This document shows, in pieces, positions 17,805 to 24,913 of a DNA stretch of 64,000 nucleotides (position 1 is the stretch's first letter; each line of letters opens with the position of its first letter). Source of the stretch: Thiorhodococcus mannitoliphagus (GTDB lineage Bacteria; Pseudomonadota; Gammaproteobacteria; Chromatiales; Chromatiaceae); assembly GCF_010915725.1 (NCBI RefSeq), contig NZ_JAAIJR010000018.1:1-64000 (forward strand), written 5' to 3'. The notes under the pieces were generated by a model. The model searched no databases. It was not told where the DNA came from and saw nothing but the letters and a program-made list of their open reading frames with translations. A program made the position numbers and the translations under genes.

Positions 17805-18800
17805 ATGTTCCGAAAAGCTGAACGCCGCCAAGCGAAACTGCGCCTGGCGCTCTGCGGTCCCTCGGGATCGGGCAAGACGTTTAGCGCGCTGCTGATCGCG
17901 CAGGGGCTCGCACCCGGTGGCCAGATCGCGCTGATCGACACCGAGCGCGGCTCCGGCGAGCTGTACGCCGATCTCACGCCCTATGACGTGGCCCCGCTGT
18001 CGCCGCCGTTCACGCCCGCGCGCTATGTCGAGCTGGTGCAGCAAGCTGAGCAAGACGGCTATGACGTGCTGATCATCGACTCGCTCTCGCACGCCTGGAG
18101 CGGTGACGGGGGCATTCTCGATCTGCACGACAAGGCCACCGCCGCGAGCCGCTCGGGCAATTCGTTCATGGCCTGGCGCGAAGTAACGCCGAAGCATAAT
18201 CAGCTCGTTGATACGCTGCTCGGGTGCAATCTGCATGTCATCGTGACCATGCGCACGAAGACAGCCTATGACTTGGTCGAGGACAACGGCAAGAAGAAGC
18301 CGGTCAAGATCGGACTCGCCCCGGTGCAGCGCGACGGGCTCGAATACGAGTTCACGACGGTGATGGATCTCGCGGTCGATAGTCACGTCGCGACGGCGAC
18401 GAAAGATCGCACGCAGCTCTTCGACGGGGAGCACTTCGTGCCGACCGTCGCAACCGGCGAAGCACTCCGCGCGTGGCTCGACACCGGGTCTGATCCGGTC
18501 GCGGACAGCAAGAAGGCGCTGCGCTCGCTGAAAGCGGCGGTCAGCAAGATCAAGAGCGTGCCTCAGCTCAATCAGTGGTGGCGGCAGCAGAGCGCACAGA
18601 TCGCGCGCTTGACGCCGGCGGATCTCGAAGCCCTGACGGAGCACTGCGGGGATCGCAAGCTCGCGATTCTGGAGCGCGAGGCCATCGCCGCCGAAGGACA
18701 GCCCAGCAAGAAGGGCAACAGCCGGCGTCAACCCCAGACCTCGCTCAACGATGCGGAGCCGGACGACGCGAGCGCCGGTTCCGAGATCGTCAGCCACTAG
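17805..18800 (+). CDS. Phage-type AAA/RecA-like ATPase (Sak4-like)
   Basis: The protein is 331 aa. Walker A GPSGSGKT is at about residues 19-26. IALIDTERGSGELYAD follows, then Walker B DVLIIDSLSHAWSG at about 86-99. This is the layout of phage and plasmid nucleotide-binding proteins related to RecA/Sak4 single-strand annealing ATPases. The last ~60 residues are basic and disordered. A strong AGGAG precedes ATG 17805. Its neighbours are plasmid/phage-type proteins, which suggests a recombination or replication function for the element. The exact role is unknown. Confidence 0.75.
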   Translation: MFRKAERRQAKLRLALCGPSGSGKTFSALLIAQGLAPGGQIALIDTERGSGELYADLTPYDVAPLSPPFTPARYVELVQQAEQDGYDVLIIDSLSHAWSGDGGILDLHDKATAASRSGNSFMAWREVTPKHNQLVDTLLGCNLHVIVTMRTKTAYDLVEDNGKKKPVKIGLAPVQRDGLEYEFTTVMDLAVDSHVATATKDRTQLFDGEHFVPTVATGEALRAWLDTGSDPVADSKKALRSLKAAVSKIKSVPQLNQWWRQQSAQIARLTPADLEALTEHCGDRKLAILEREAIAAEGQPSKKGNSRRQPQTSLNDAEPDDASAGSEIVSH

Positions 18801-18856
18801 CCCACCCCACCAAACAGCACGGCTCGACGCTGAGCCGTGCTCAGGAGATTCCCCCG

Positions 18857-19276
18857 ATGTTGCACTTCACCATGAGTGAGGACGGCTTGCGCGCGTCGAT
18901 TGGCCCCTGCGTGGGTGGCTCAGTGCGTCTGTCGATCATCCGTCTCTGTCGTCAACTGGCTATCGAGATTCCAGCGGAGACGCTCGATGAGACCACGGAT
19001 ATCGAGACGCTGAGAGATTTGAACCTGGAACTGCTGATTCGCCGGGGTCAAGAGCGCCGGGCGCAATCCGAGCACGCTCTTGCGTGTCAGGGATCCGAGT
19101 TGTCCCCGGAGATCGTCGAGCAAGCCGCCGCGTTACGCGAGCGTGCCCGGTCAGTCCGTACCCAGGCGAACTATGCCGACGACTACAGCGCCTATCAGCG
19201 TGAACTCGCGACCGCGCAACGCCTGGAGCATGAAGCTAACGCCCTGCTACGGCCTGTCTCCGTAACCCCGCTCTAA
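18857..19276 (+). CDS. Hypothetical protein (139 aa)
   Basis: The start at ATG 18857 is set by CAGGAGA upstream. The C-terminal half is strongly helical and charged (AALRERARSVRTQANYADDY ... LATAQRLEHEANAL) and may form a coiled coil. No family recognised. It lies between the RecA-like ATPase and the Gp157-like gene in a plus-strand run. Confidence 0.6.
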   Translation: MLHFTMSEDGLRASIGPCVGGSVRLSIIRLCRQLAIEIPAETLDETTDIETLRDLNLELLIRRGQERRAQSEHALACQGSELSPEIVEQAAALRERARSVRTQANYADDYSAYQRELATAQRLEHEANALLRPVSVTPL

Positions 19277-19333
19277 CGCCCCTCAGGCGCGCTGTACGCG
19301 CTCAGACAGCGCGCCTATACCCTGGAGTCAATC

Positions 19334-19840
19334 ATGTCTGCGAAAGCCACACTGAAGCTGTACGAACTCTCTGACGACTATCTCGAAGCGATGGAGGCTC
19401 TGGCCGAGATCGACGATCTGCCCCCGGAAGCGATTGCTGATACCCTTGAGGGGCTGGCCGGGGCCTGGGAAGACAAGGCGCTCAACGTCGCGCGCTACGT
19501 GCGCAATCTCGAAGCCGAGGCCGAGGCGATTATCGAAGCGCGGGATCGCATGGAGCGTCGCGCGAAAGCGGCGCGTGCTCAAGCGTCGCGTCTCAAGGCT
19601 TATCTGAAGGGGGAGCTTGAGCGCACGGGTCTCAAGCCCAAGGCGCCGGATCTTGCGGTTCGCCTGCAGAACAACCCGCCGTCGGTCGTGATCGACGATC
19701 CGGCTAAGATCCCTAAGACGTATCTGCGTACTGAACCGGTGACGACTGTTCTCAAGGCCGACATCGGGGCAGCGTTGAAAGCCGGGAAGCGGGTGCGTGG
19801 GGCGCATTTGGAGCAGAGCACGCGACTGGTGATTCGCTAG
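19334..19840 (+). CDS. Siphovirus Gp157-family protein
   Basis: The 168-aa protein has the Gp157 pattern: LKLYELSDDYLEAME at the start, a central coiled coil (EAEAEAIIEARDRMERRAKAA), LKAYLKGELERTGLKP, and a C-terminal ...RLQNNPPSVVIDDPAKIPKTYLR. In streptococcal siphoviruses this family was linked to host phage resistance; its biochemical role is unclear. It is the last gene of the plus-strand set and is followed by a strong hairpin. Confidence 0.8.
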   Translation: MSAKATLKLYELSDDYLEAMEALAEIDDLPPEAIADTLEGLAGAWEDKALNVARYVRNLEAEAEAIIEARDRMERRAKAARAQASRLKAYLKGELERTGLKPKAPDLAVRLQNNPPSVVIDDPAKIPKTYLRTEPVTTVLKADIGAALKAGKRVRGAHLEQSTRLVIR

Positions 19841-19848
19841 ACTGCAAG

Positions 19849-19885
19849 GACACTCGTCCCGGCGACTTCGACAGGGACGAGTGTC
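19849..19885 (+). terminator. Strong 12-bp hairpin after the plus-strand gene set
   Basis: GACACTCGTCCC (19849-19860) pairs perfectly with GGGACGAGTGTC (19874-19885) around a 13-nt loop, 8 bp after the Gp157 stop. No U tract follows, so it may terminate weakly or protect the transcript end. Confidence 0.6.
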
Positions 19886-19999
19886 AATAACACCTACACT
19901 AGCTCCGTCCTGCCCGTTGCGCAATGAATGGTCTATACCAGCATTCTCAAGCGAGCAATACCAGACATAGATCATCAGAAAATCTAGTGTATGTATACC

Positions 20000-20031
20000 C
20001 ACTATCACACTATAAACACTACATGCACTAT
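20000..20031. repeat. Iteron-like CACTAT array next to rep
   Basis: CACTAT or CACTAC begins at 20000, 20008, 20017 and 20026, an 8-9 bp period, in an AT-rich stretch just beyond the 3' end of the Rep gene. A 13-mer GTGATAGACTGTA follows at 20067-20079, shared with 15881-15893. This could be a replication origin or a Rep/operator site, or simply AT-rich repetition. No gene is seen between 19886 and 20086. Confidence 0.4.
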
Positions 20032-20086
20032 ACAGGCATACTATAGAGTCGCTACAGCTCTATTCAGTGATAGACTGTATTGACAT

Positions 20087-20911
20087 TCATGCAACAAAAA
20101 TTAAGTGCCTTCCCCTTCGATATGACTTGCATTTGTGCAGGAACAACTTCTTTCTCATACCCAATCGATCTAATGCCAACAAAGCATTGACAAGTCGCTC
20201 GCCAACCAGTCGTTGTGTAGTATAGCGTAACCCCAGAACTCTCGATGGCTTCTGCTTCCACTCTGACTTAAACAGATATCCGATGGCAGCAACAGGAGTT
20301 TTTGTGATAGGGATTATATGCAACGGTGCTGTATTGCGGGGATGTTTCTGCTTCTGAAGATAGACTCTAAAATGCTCCAGTACATCCCGATTGCCGCAGG
20401 ATGTAACGGCATGAAAGTGCGGACGCCACGAATCTTTTTCTGGCAGGTATGCCATCTCAAAGCTGCCAATAATCGGGTATTCCACATTGAGGCGCTTAAA
20501 TTTCTGGAAGTTCCGATTCTTGATTCTTAGCAAATCTAAGCCATCGAACTCTGGGAGCTTGTCGTTTGGAATATCGTCTGACGAGCACTGCCAGGTCACT
20601 AACAAAAGATTATCCAGACCCAATAAAGCGTGAATTGTTTGATAGATCACGTTCTTTCTATAGCGACGATTGCAGACTGGACAAGCCCCGCTTTCGCATC
20701 TGCCGCCTCTCCCGCAGCGGCTTAGCCTAGTGGCAAGTACCTGGGCGTCTTCGTTTCGACTCTCCCTCAAGGCTACGATGTTAGCTTTCCGCCTAGCTTT
20801 AGCTTGGTCTAATGTTTCAAATTCTTCAAAGACACTGCCAAGCCCCTGCGTCCTAATCTGCCTCAGTATCCTGGCGCGCTTGTATAGGTCTTTCCTCACG
20901 ATACCGCTCAT
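20087..20911 (-). CDS. Rolling-circle (HUH) replication initiator
   Basis: The protein is 274 aa. I chose ATG 20911 because GGAGGT lies 7 nt upstream; the longer TTG start overlaps that ribosome site. A Cys-rich N-terminal cluster (CGRGGRCESGACPVC) could bind zinc. The HUH metal-binding motif is H165-F166-H167 (WRPHFHAVT), and the probable nicking tyrosine is Y212 in GYLFK with K215. This is the motif order of plasmid RCR initiators. It would nick one strand of the excised circular element. Its presence on a tRNA-integrated island suggests replication after excision. The next minus-strand gene upstream may be its regulator or partner. Confidence 0.78.
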   Translation of the reverse strand: MSGIVRKDLYKRARILRQIRTQGLGSVFEEFETLDQAKARRKANIVALRESRNEDAQVLATRLSRCGRGGRCESGACPVCNRRYRKNVIYQTIHALLGLDNLLLVTWQCSSDDIPNDKLPEFDGLDLLRIKNRNFQKFKRLNVEYPIIGSFEMAYLPEKDSWRPHFHAVTSCGNRDVLEHFRVYLQKQKHPRNTAPLHIIPITKTPVAAIGYLFKSEWKQKPSRVLGLRYTTQRLVGERLVNALLALDRLGMRKKLFLHKCKSYRRGRHLIFVA

Positions 20912-20989
20912 ATCTACTACCTCCAACAGAATCTTGACGAGTGACCAGGTTTGTCGCCATTGGCGACAAACCTGGGATTAGCAAAACGC

Positions 20990-21784
20990 CTACGGCAGAA
21001 TACGCAGCAGCCCCTGACGCTGATAGAGATCGAGACCTTCGACTCGCTCAATCAGATCAGGATTAGCGTAGCTTTGCTGGAGGTACATCCTAATCCACTT
21101 TGTACCAGACCCAATTGAGTCAATCTTGGCGAGAATCTTCTTGAACTCGGGGTGCTTTTTTAGTTCACGCTCAAGTTCCCGGATCGCGTCTGAATGATTT
21201 GAAACGGTGTCACTCCAATGACGATCGCCAGTCCTTTTAGACTGTTTCTCTTGCTGCATTTTATGGTCATTCAACCGATTATTGCCGTCTCGCCAATTCT
21301 CTTTTAGACGCCCATTTTGTTTTACGACCTCCAACACAATAGTAGAAGTGATCTTCTCATAACTACCTGCTACTGCAAGGGCGCTCTCTATATTGACCCG
21401 CCAATGAAGAGAATCAGAGACTCTCCGCATGACTCTTATGACACTCTCTTTGATCCGGCCTTGCGGAGTCCCTGTTAGCAATTCCAATCTAGCGCACATC
21501 AAATAGCGGCTAATCAGGGAACGGTTACAACCACTTGCTTTACTTATGTGCTTACTGATCTGCCGATCGGTTAGGCGAATCATATTATCTTTCTTCGCTT
21601 TGCTAAGATAGTAGATTGCCTTACGAAGCAAAGCATTGTTCCTTGTCGTCCTCTTCGCAAGGTCCGTACATCTTTCAATCTCGGGCAACATTTCGCTTGC
21701 ATCTTCTCCATCTATAAATAGCTTATCCTCCTGGATTTCTGATCTCTTCGCGAGGCTACTCTTTTTCATTTCTCGTCTTACCAT
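20990..21784 (-). CDS. Possible HTH DNA-binding protein upstream of rep
   Basis: The 264-aa basic protein belongs to no family I can name. The segment RLTDRQISKHISKASGCNRSL... followed by ISRYLMCARLELL looks like a ParB/KorB-type helix-turn-helix with a recognition helix. The C-terminal half is charged and coiled-coil-like. It is encoded upstream of rep on the same strand with an ~80-bp gap, so copy control, partition or replication accessory functions are possible. ATG 21784 and ATG 21769 are both reasonable starts. Confidence 0.5.
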   Translation of the reverse strand: MVRREMKKSSLAKRSEIQEDKLFIDGEDASEMLPEIERCTDLAKRTTRNNALLRKAIYYLSKAKKDNMIRLTDRQISKHISKASGCNRSLISRYLMCARLELLTGTPQGRIKESVIRVMRRVSDSLHWRVNIESALAVAGSYEKITSTIVLEVVKQNGRLKENWRDGNNRLNDHKMQQEKQSKRTGDRHWSDTVSNHSDAIRELERELKKHPEFKKILAKIDSIGSGTKWIRMYLQQSYANPDLIERVEGLDLYQRQGLLRILP

Positions 21785-22188
21785 CTCTATGCCTATTTGT
21801 TTCGTTGGCGATTACGTACTAACTACTTGTGAAGTTTTGCAGGATCTTCAGGAGTCAATGGCGATTGAGTGCAGAACCGCGAACGCTCATAACTTAGTCA
21901 ACTGAAGATTAAGCGCAGTTTTTTCACGATTGCGTTATGACCTCTTCTCGCCACGATTCAGCTTATGCCGGAACATCGACCGCGCTGAGCAGCGAGTCAA
22001 GGAGCACCTTGAATGCCTGTAGGCAGGCAGCAAAAAGACACCTTGCATAAGAATTGACTATGCCAGCCGAAGGCTCTATAAAGACCACCTACCAAAGAGC
22101 CGAAGACATCCAAGTGAAAAGCATTGTGGATACTTAGGTGGTTACTTAGAACTCTTGTTATTTGAGCGTTTCCAAGTAGGAGAGCCCC
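21785..22188. other. Divergent intergenic region with short inverted repeats
   Basis: No gene seen. It contains ACCACCTA at 22084-22091 and its reverse complement TAGGTGGT at 22135-22142, TACTTAG twice nearby (12 bp apart), and a TGCCTGTAGGCA palindrome near 22014-22025. These could be operators or an origin for the flanking divergent genes. Confidence 0.35.
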
Positions 22189-23082
22189 ATGACAGGCATC
22201 TTGCCCGACAACGATTATGCATTGATTGCCGAAGACTTATTGGAAAGGCTATATTGGCTTTTCAGCGAGCTTAATACATTAGATGTCGATAACAGTGATG
22301 ACTATTCGATTTCACATGAGAACACCGATCTGCTTCGACTAACGCAAAAGTATCTGGAGGTTTCGAGCTGCAATATAGGATCAAGCAAAGAATGCGTGGT
22401 CTCGTTACTGTTTGCGCTAATGGCTGTACAGAGACTCGCCAAGTATGATGAGAAGAAAAAGATGTCGTTAATCGATAAGAAGGCAGAATTTCGCTCCCGC
22501 AAAGCTAGATACGATAAGGCAAAGAAGTGCTTAGACGATGCGGCTGGCTTACTGGGGCTTCCTGAAGGATACTTCTACAAACACGTACAGGAAAAACACC
22601 CCAGCTTTGGCCTATTTGACAACGACGGAAATCTTCAAGAAGTTTTTTGTACAAATTATATCGAAGCCGAGGAGACTGATCATTATAAGTGGATATGCAG
22701 TGTCCCTAGGTTCTTAGGTGAGTCGCATGAGTTCTATAATAGACGCCTACCTCCTGATGAACGTGATATTTCTCCACGTGATCGTCCTGAACTAGACCTT
22801 CTGGAGTATTACGGAGAGAGCGGTGGAGGCAAGATAGATCAAGCGCATGAGCGACGCCTACAAGCAGCATCTAGTATTCTTATTGGGACTTTTGTGCCGA
22901 AGGATATTCCGCAGCCGTATCAATTGATTGCAAATTTACTGAAGCTATGCGGAATTGAAAGAAGTGGAAAAGATGTTCGAAGTACCATCGACGATAGAGA
23001 TAGGCGTAGCGAAGTGATGATACTTGGCTCGGCTCGATGTCTGAGTGAACTAAGACGAGTCGCTCGGAACACTAGCAATTGA
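22189..23082 (+). CDS. Hypothetical protein (297 aa)
   Basis: No recognised family, signal peptide or membrane segment. The middle (KKMSLIDKKAEFRSRKARYD) is a charged helix. TAGGAG precedes ATG 22189, supporting translation. It is AT-rich relative to the chromosome and lies between the Rep region and the excisionase gene on the island. Confidence 0.6.
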   Translation: MTGILPDNDYALIAEDLLERLYWLFSELNTLDVDNSDDYSISHENTDLLRLTQKYLEVSSCNIGSSKECVVSLLFALMAVQRLAKYDEKKKMSLIDKKAEFRSRKARYDKAKKCLDDAAGLLGLPEGYFYKHVQEKHPSFGLFDNDGNLQEVFCTNYIEAEETDHYKWICSVPRFLGESHEFYNRRLPPDERDISPRDRPELDLLEYYGESGGGKIDQAHERRLQAASSILIGTFVPKDIPQPYQLIANLLKLCGIERSGKDVRSTIDDRDRRSEVMILGSARCLSELRRVARNTSN

Positions 23083-23288
23083 AATGACAGCAAGGATACC
23101 TCGTATCCGAGTGACAGGTGACTCGGCAAGCGCCTCAAGTGAATAGCGTTTATCGCTAGTTTAGTCAGATTTTACTACTGCAGGTCGACTACTGGGAATC
23201 ATAGTAGACACACGATTTCTCAGTATCGAAGAAGCTCGCTAGTGTTTGCGTTGACTTGATAAACACGAGCAAACGCAAGCCTAGCACC

Positions 23289-23681
23289 ATGTCATCTCTT
23301 CCTTTTCCCCATCCTTATACGCTTTTGACGCTCAAAGATGTGGCGGCTCATCTCAAGATCAGCCTGCGCACCGTGCAGCGACTCGTGGATTCCGACGAGC
23401 TTCCCTCGGTGTACATTCGAGGTGCCAGGCGCGTGCGGGAAGGCGATCTGGCTAACTATATTGATGGGCTTTTTCGAAGCCGCTATGATGGGAATGGCGT
23501 GGGACTGGCTGTGCGTAGCCCCGATACGGGAGACAGCACATGGCCAAACGCAGAGACAAAGACGGTCTCTATAAGAGGGAAGACTCGCCCTACTGGTGGG
23601 CAAGCTACACGGACGCAAGCGGCAAGAGAGTTAGATGCTCTACTGGCACCCAAGACCGCAAAGAAGGGGAAGCGCTCCTAG
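23289..23681 (+). CDS. Excisionase-like helix-turn-helix protein
   Basis: The ~130-aa protein starts at ATG 23289; a TTG at 23256 is open but less likely. Residues ~8-60 (LTLKDVAAHLKISLRTVQRL ... ELPSVYIRGARRVREGDLANYI) are the MerR-like winged helix of excisionase-family proteins. Its coding region overlaps the integrase gene by 142 bp in another frame, so the pair must be co-transcribed. It probably directs excision or regulates int. GTTTGCG and CGCAAAC arms flank the region just upstream (about 23246 and 23272) and could be its operator. Confidence 0.75.
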   Translation: MSSLPFPHPYTLLTLKDVAAHLKISLRTVQRLVDSDELPSVYIRGARRVREGDLANYIDGLFRSRYDGNGVGLAVRSPDTGDSTWPNAETKTVSIRGKTRPTGGQATRTQAARELDALLAPKTAKKGKRS

Positions 23682-24604
23682 CGAAGTGGAGACTGGGCGC
23701 GCATCAAGAGAGGCAATGGGATGCCCCCAAACCCGTGTTCTTTGAAGACGTGATGTTGATCTTCTTGAAGGCAACAGCCGAGGTCAAGCGCAGCCATCGG
23801 GACGACAAGATCCATGCCCGGCAGTTGACGATCAGTCTTGCTGGTGCCGACATGCGCACGCTGACGCCTCTAGCGATCCGGCAGCACATTCAGCGACGAC
23901 AAGACAACGGGAAGACGAACGCGACGATCAACCGGGAACTCGCCTTGCTCTCAGCCGCGATCAACTACTACAACAAGGAGTACCTTGACTCGTTGCCGAA
24001 TCCGACACGGGGGCGCAAGCTGAAAGAGCCTGAAGCCCGTATTCGGTGGCTGACTCGCGAGGAAGCGCAGCAGCTCATCGCGGCCGCCGGGCAAGAGGTG
24101 AAAGCGCAACAACATCTCCCGGATTTCATCCGGCTAGCACTGAACACGGGCTGCCGGGCCAACGAGATGTTGGGGTTGGAGTGGTCGCGAGTCGATATGC
24201 AGCAACGGCTGTTCTATCTCGCCGGGATGCACACGAAAGCAGGGAAGCGCAGAAGCGTCCCGCTGAATAACGAGGCTTACAAAGCGTTGCAGTCGCGTCT
24301 CGACTTCCGTGAACAACATTGCCCAAGCGCCCCTTGGGTGTTCTGCAACGAAGAAGGACAGCGCATTGCGAGTGTCAAGCGCAGCTTTAACACCGCATGC
24401 AGACGGGCGGGCATCGACGACTTTCGCATTCACGATCTTCGTCACACTTGTGCCGCCTGGCTCGTCAGCGCCGGGGTTCCGCTCCCAGAAGTCAAGGAGC
24501 TGCTCGGGCACAGCACTGTGATCATGACTGAGAAGTACGCGCATCTCGCTCCTGACAACGTGCGTCGAGCTGTTCAGAGGCTCGACTTCGAAGTCACGTT
24601 ATAG
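23540..24604 (+). CDS. int: Tyrosine recombinase (integrase) of the island
   Basis: The protein is 354 aa, full length for phage-type integrases. The N-terminus (YKREDSPYWWASYTDASGKR) is an arm-binding-like domain, followed by a SAM-like core-binding domain. Catalytic residues are visible: R206 in NTGCRANEML, H298 and R301 in HDLRHT, H324 in LGHST and the nucleophile Y333 in EKYAH. The stop lies 51 bp from the 46-bp attachment repeat in the tRNA-Thr gene. The last codons overlap an AGTCACGTT candidate arm site. Confidence 0.95.
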   Translation: MAKRRDKDGLYKREDSPYWWASYTDASGKRVRCSTGTQDRKEGEALLAKWRLGAHQERQWDAPKPVFFEDVMLIFLKATAEVKRSHRDDKIHARQLTISLAGADMRTLTPLAIRQHIQRRQDNGKTNATINRELALLSAAINYYNKEYLDSLPNPTRGRKLKEPEARIRWLTREEAQQLIAAAGQEVKAQQHLPDFIRLALNTGCRANEMLGLEWSRVDMQQRLFYLAGMHTKAGKRRSVPLNNEAYKALQSRLDFREQHCPSAPWVFCNEEGQRIASVKRSFNTACRRAGIDDFRIHDLRHTCAAWLVSAGVPLPEVKELLGHSTVIMTEKYAHLAPDNVRRAVQRLDFEVTL

Positions 24605-24609
24605 TCACG
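24592..24609. promoter_or_regulatory. Candidate integrase arm-type sites, right end
   Basis: AGTCACGTT (24592-24600) is followed by AGTCACG (24603-24609), overlapping the integrase stop codon and 46 bp from the right attachment repeat. The same 9-mer occurs three times (both orientations) just inside the left end. Confidence 0.5.
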
Positions 24610-24654
24610 CTGGGTAACGAGAAGCCCGCGAGATGCGCCTAAGTTCTTGATTTA

Positions 24655-24700
24655 ATGGAGCTGGCGGACGGATTCGAACCCCCGACCTGCTGATTACAAA
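24655..24700. repeat. Right attachment site within tRNA-Thr
   Basis: A 46-bp perfect match to 2755-2800. It covers the 3' side of the tRNA from just beyond the CCA to the anticodon arm, so integration leaves the tRNA intact. Confidence 0.93.
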
Positions 24701-24731
24701 TCAGCTGCTCTACCAACTGAGCTACGCCAGC
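24656..24731 (-). tRNA. tRNA-Thr (anticodon UGU)
   Basis: A 76-nt cloverleaf including encoded CCA. The acceptor stem is GCTGGCG/CGCCAGC with discriminator U. The D-arm (AGCTCAGTTGGTAGAGC) is typical. The anticodon stem GCTGA/TCAGC carries loop TTTGTAA, giving anticodon UGU. The T-arm is GGGGG-TTCGAAT-CC type. The 3' half lies in the island's attachment repeat. Confidence 0.96.
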
Positions 24732-24782
24732 GTAATGTGGGCCGAAGACGGTTTGGCGGACCGACGTCTTCGTAGGCGGGCG

Positions 24783-24811
24783 AGTATAGCCTTGAGGGCT
24801 TGTCTGCTCAA
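24783..24811 (-). promoter_or_regulatory. Sigma-70 promoter of tRNA-Thr
   Basis: On the minus strand TTGAGC (24806-24811) and TATACT (24783-24788) are separated by exactly 17 bp. Transcription would start near 24776, about 45 nt before the tRNA. The leader contains an 8-bp hairpin (CGAAGACG/CGTCTTCG). Confidence 0.75.
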
Positions 24812-24913
24812 CTGTCAGACAGAGGTCGGCGCCTGCAGACTCGTCCTTTACGGCGAGGAGCACTGGCCATAGTCTCAGGGGTCTGGAGCAACTTCCTGAC
24901 TTGAGGATACCGC

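Larger units (their letters stand above)
2801..24700. mobile_element. tRNA-Thr-integrated genomic island (~21.9 kb)
   Basis: The element is bounded by 46-bp direct repeats. The reconstituted tRNA-Thr is at the right end, with an integrase gene ending 51 bp from the repeat and an excisionase-like gene before it. Cargo from left to right is a TIR cassette, a helicase-methylase-nuclease operon with a PIN gene, a plus-strand set of plasmid/phage-like genes, a HUH replication initiator and a possible DNA-binding protein. Base composition is patchy by eye: AT-rich at 3.2-5.1 kb and 20-23 kb, GC-rich in the helicase operon, which suggests assembly from several sources. No relaxase or type IV secretion gene is visible, so self-transfer is unlikely without help. 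Confidence 0.9.
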
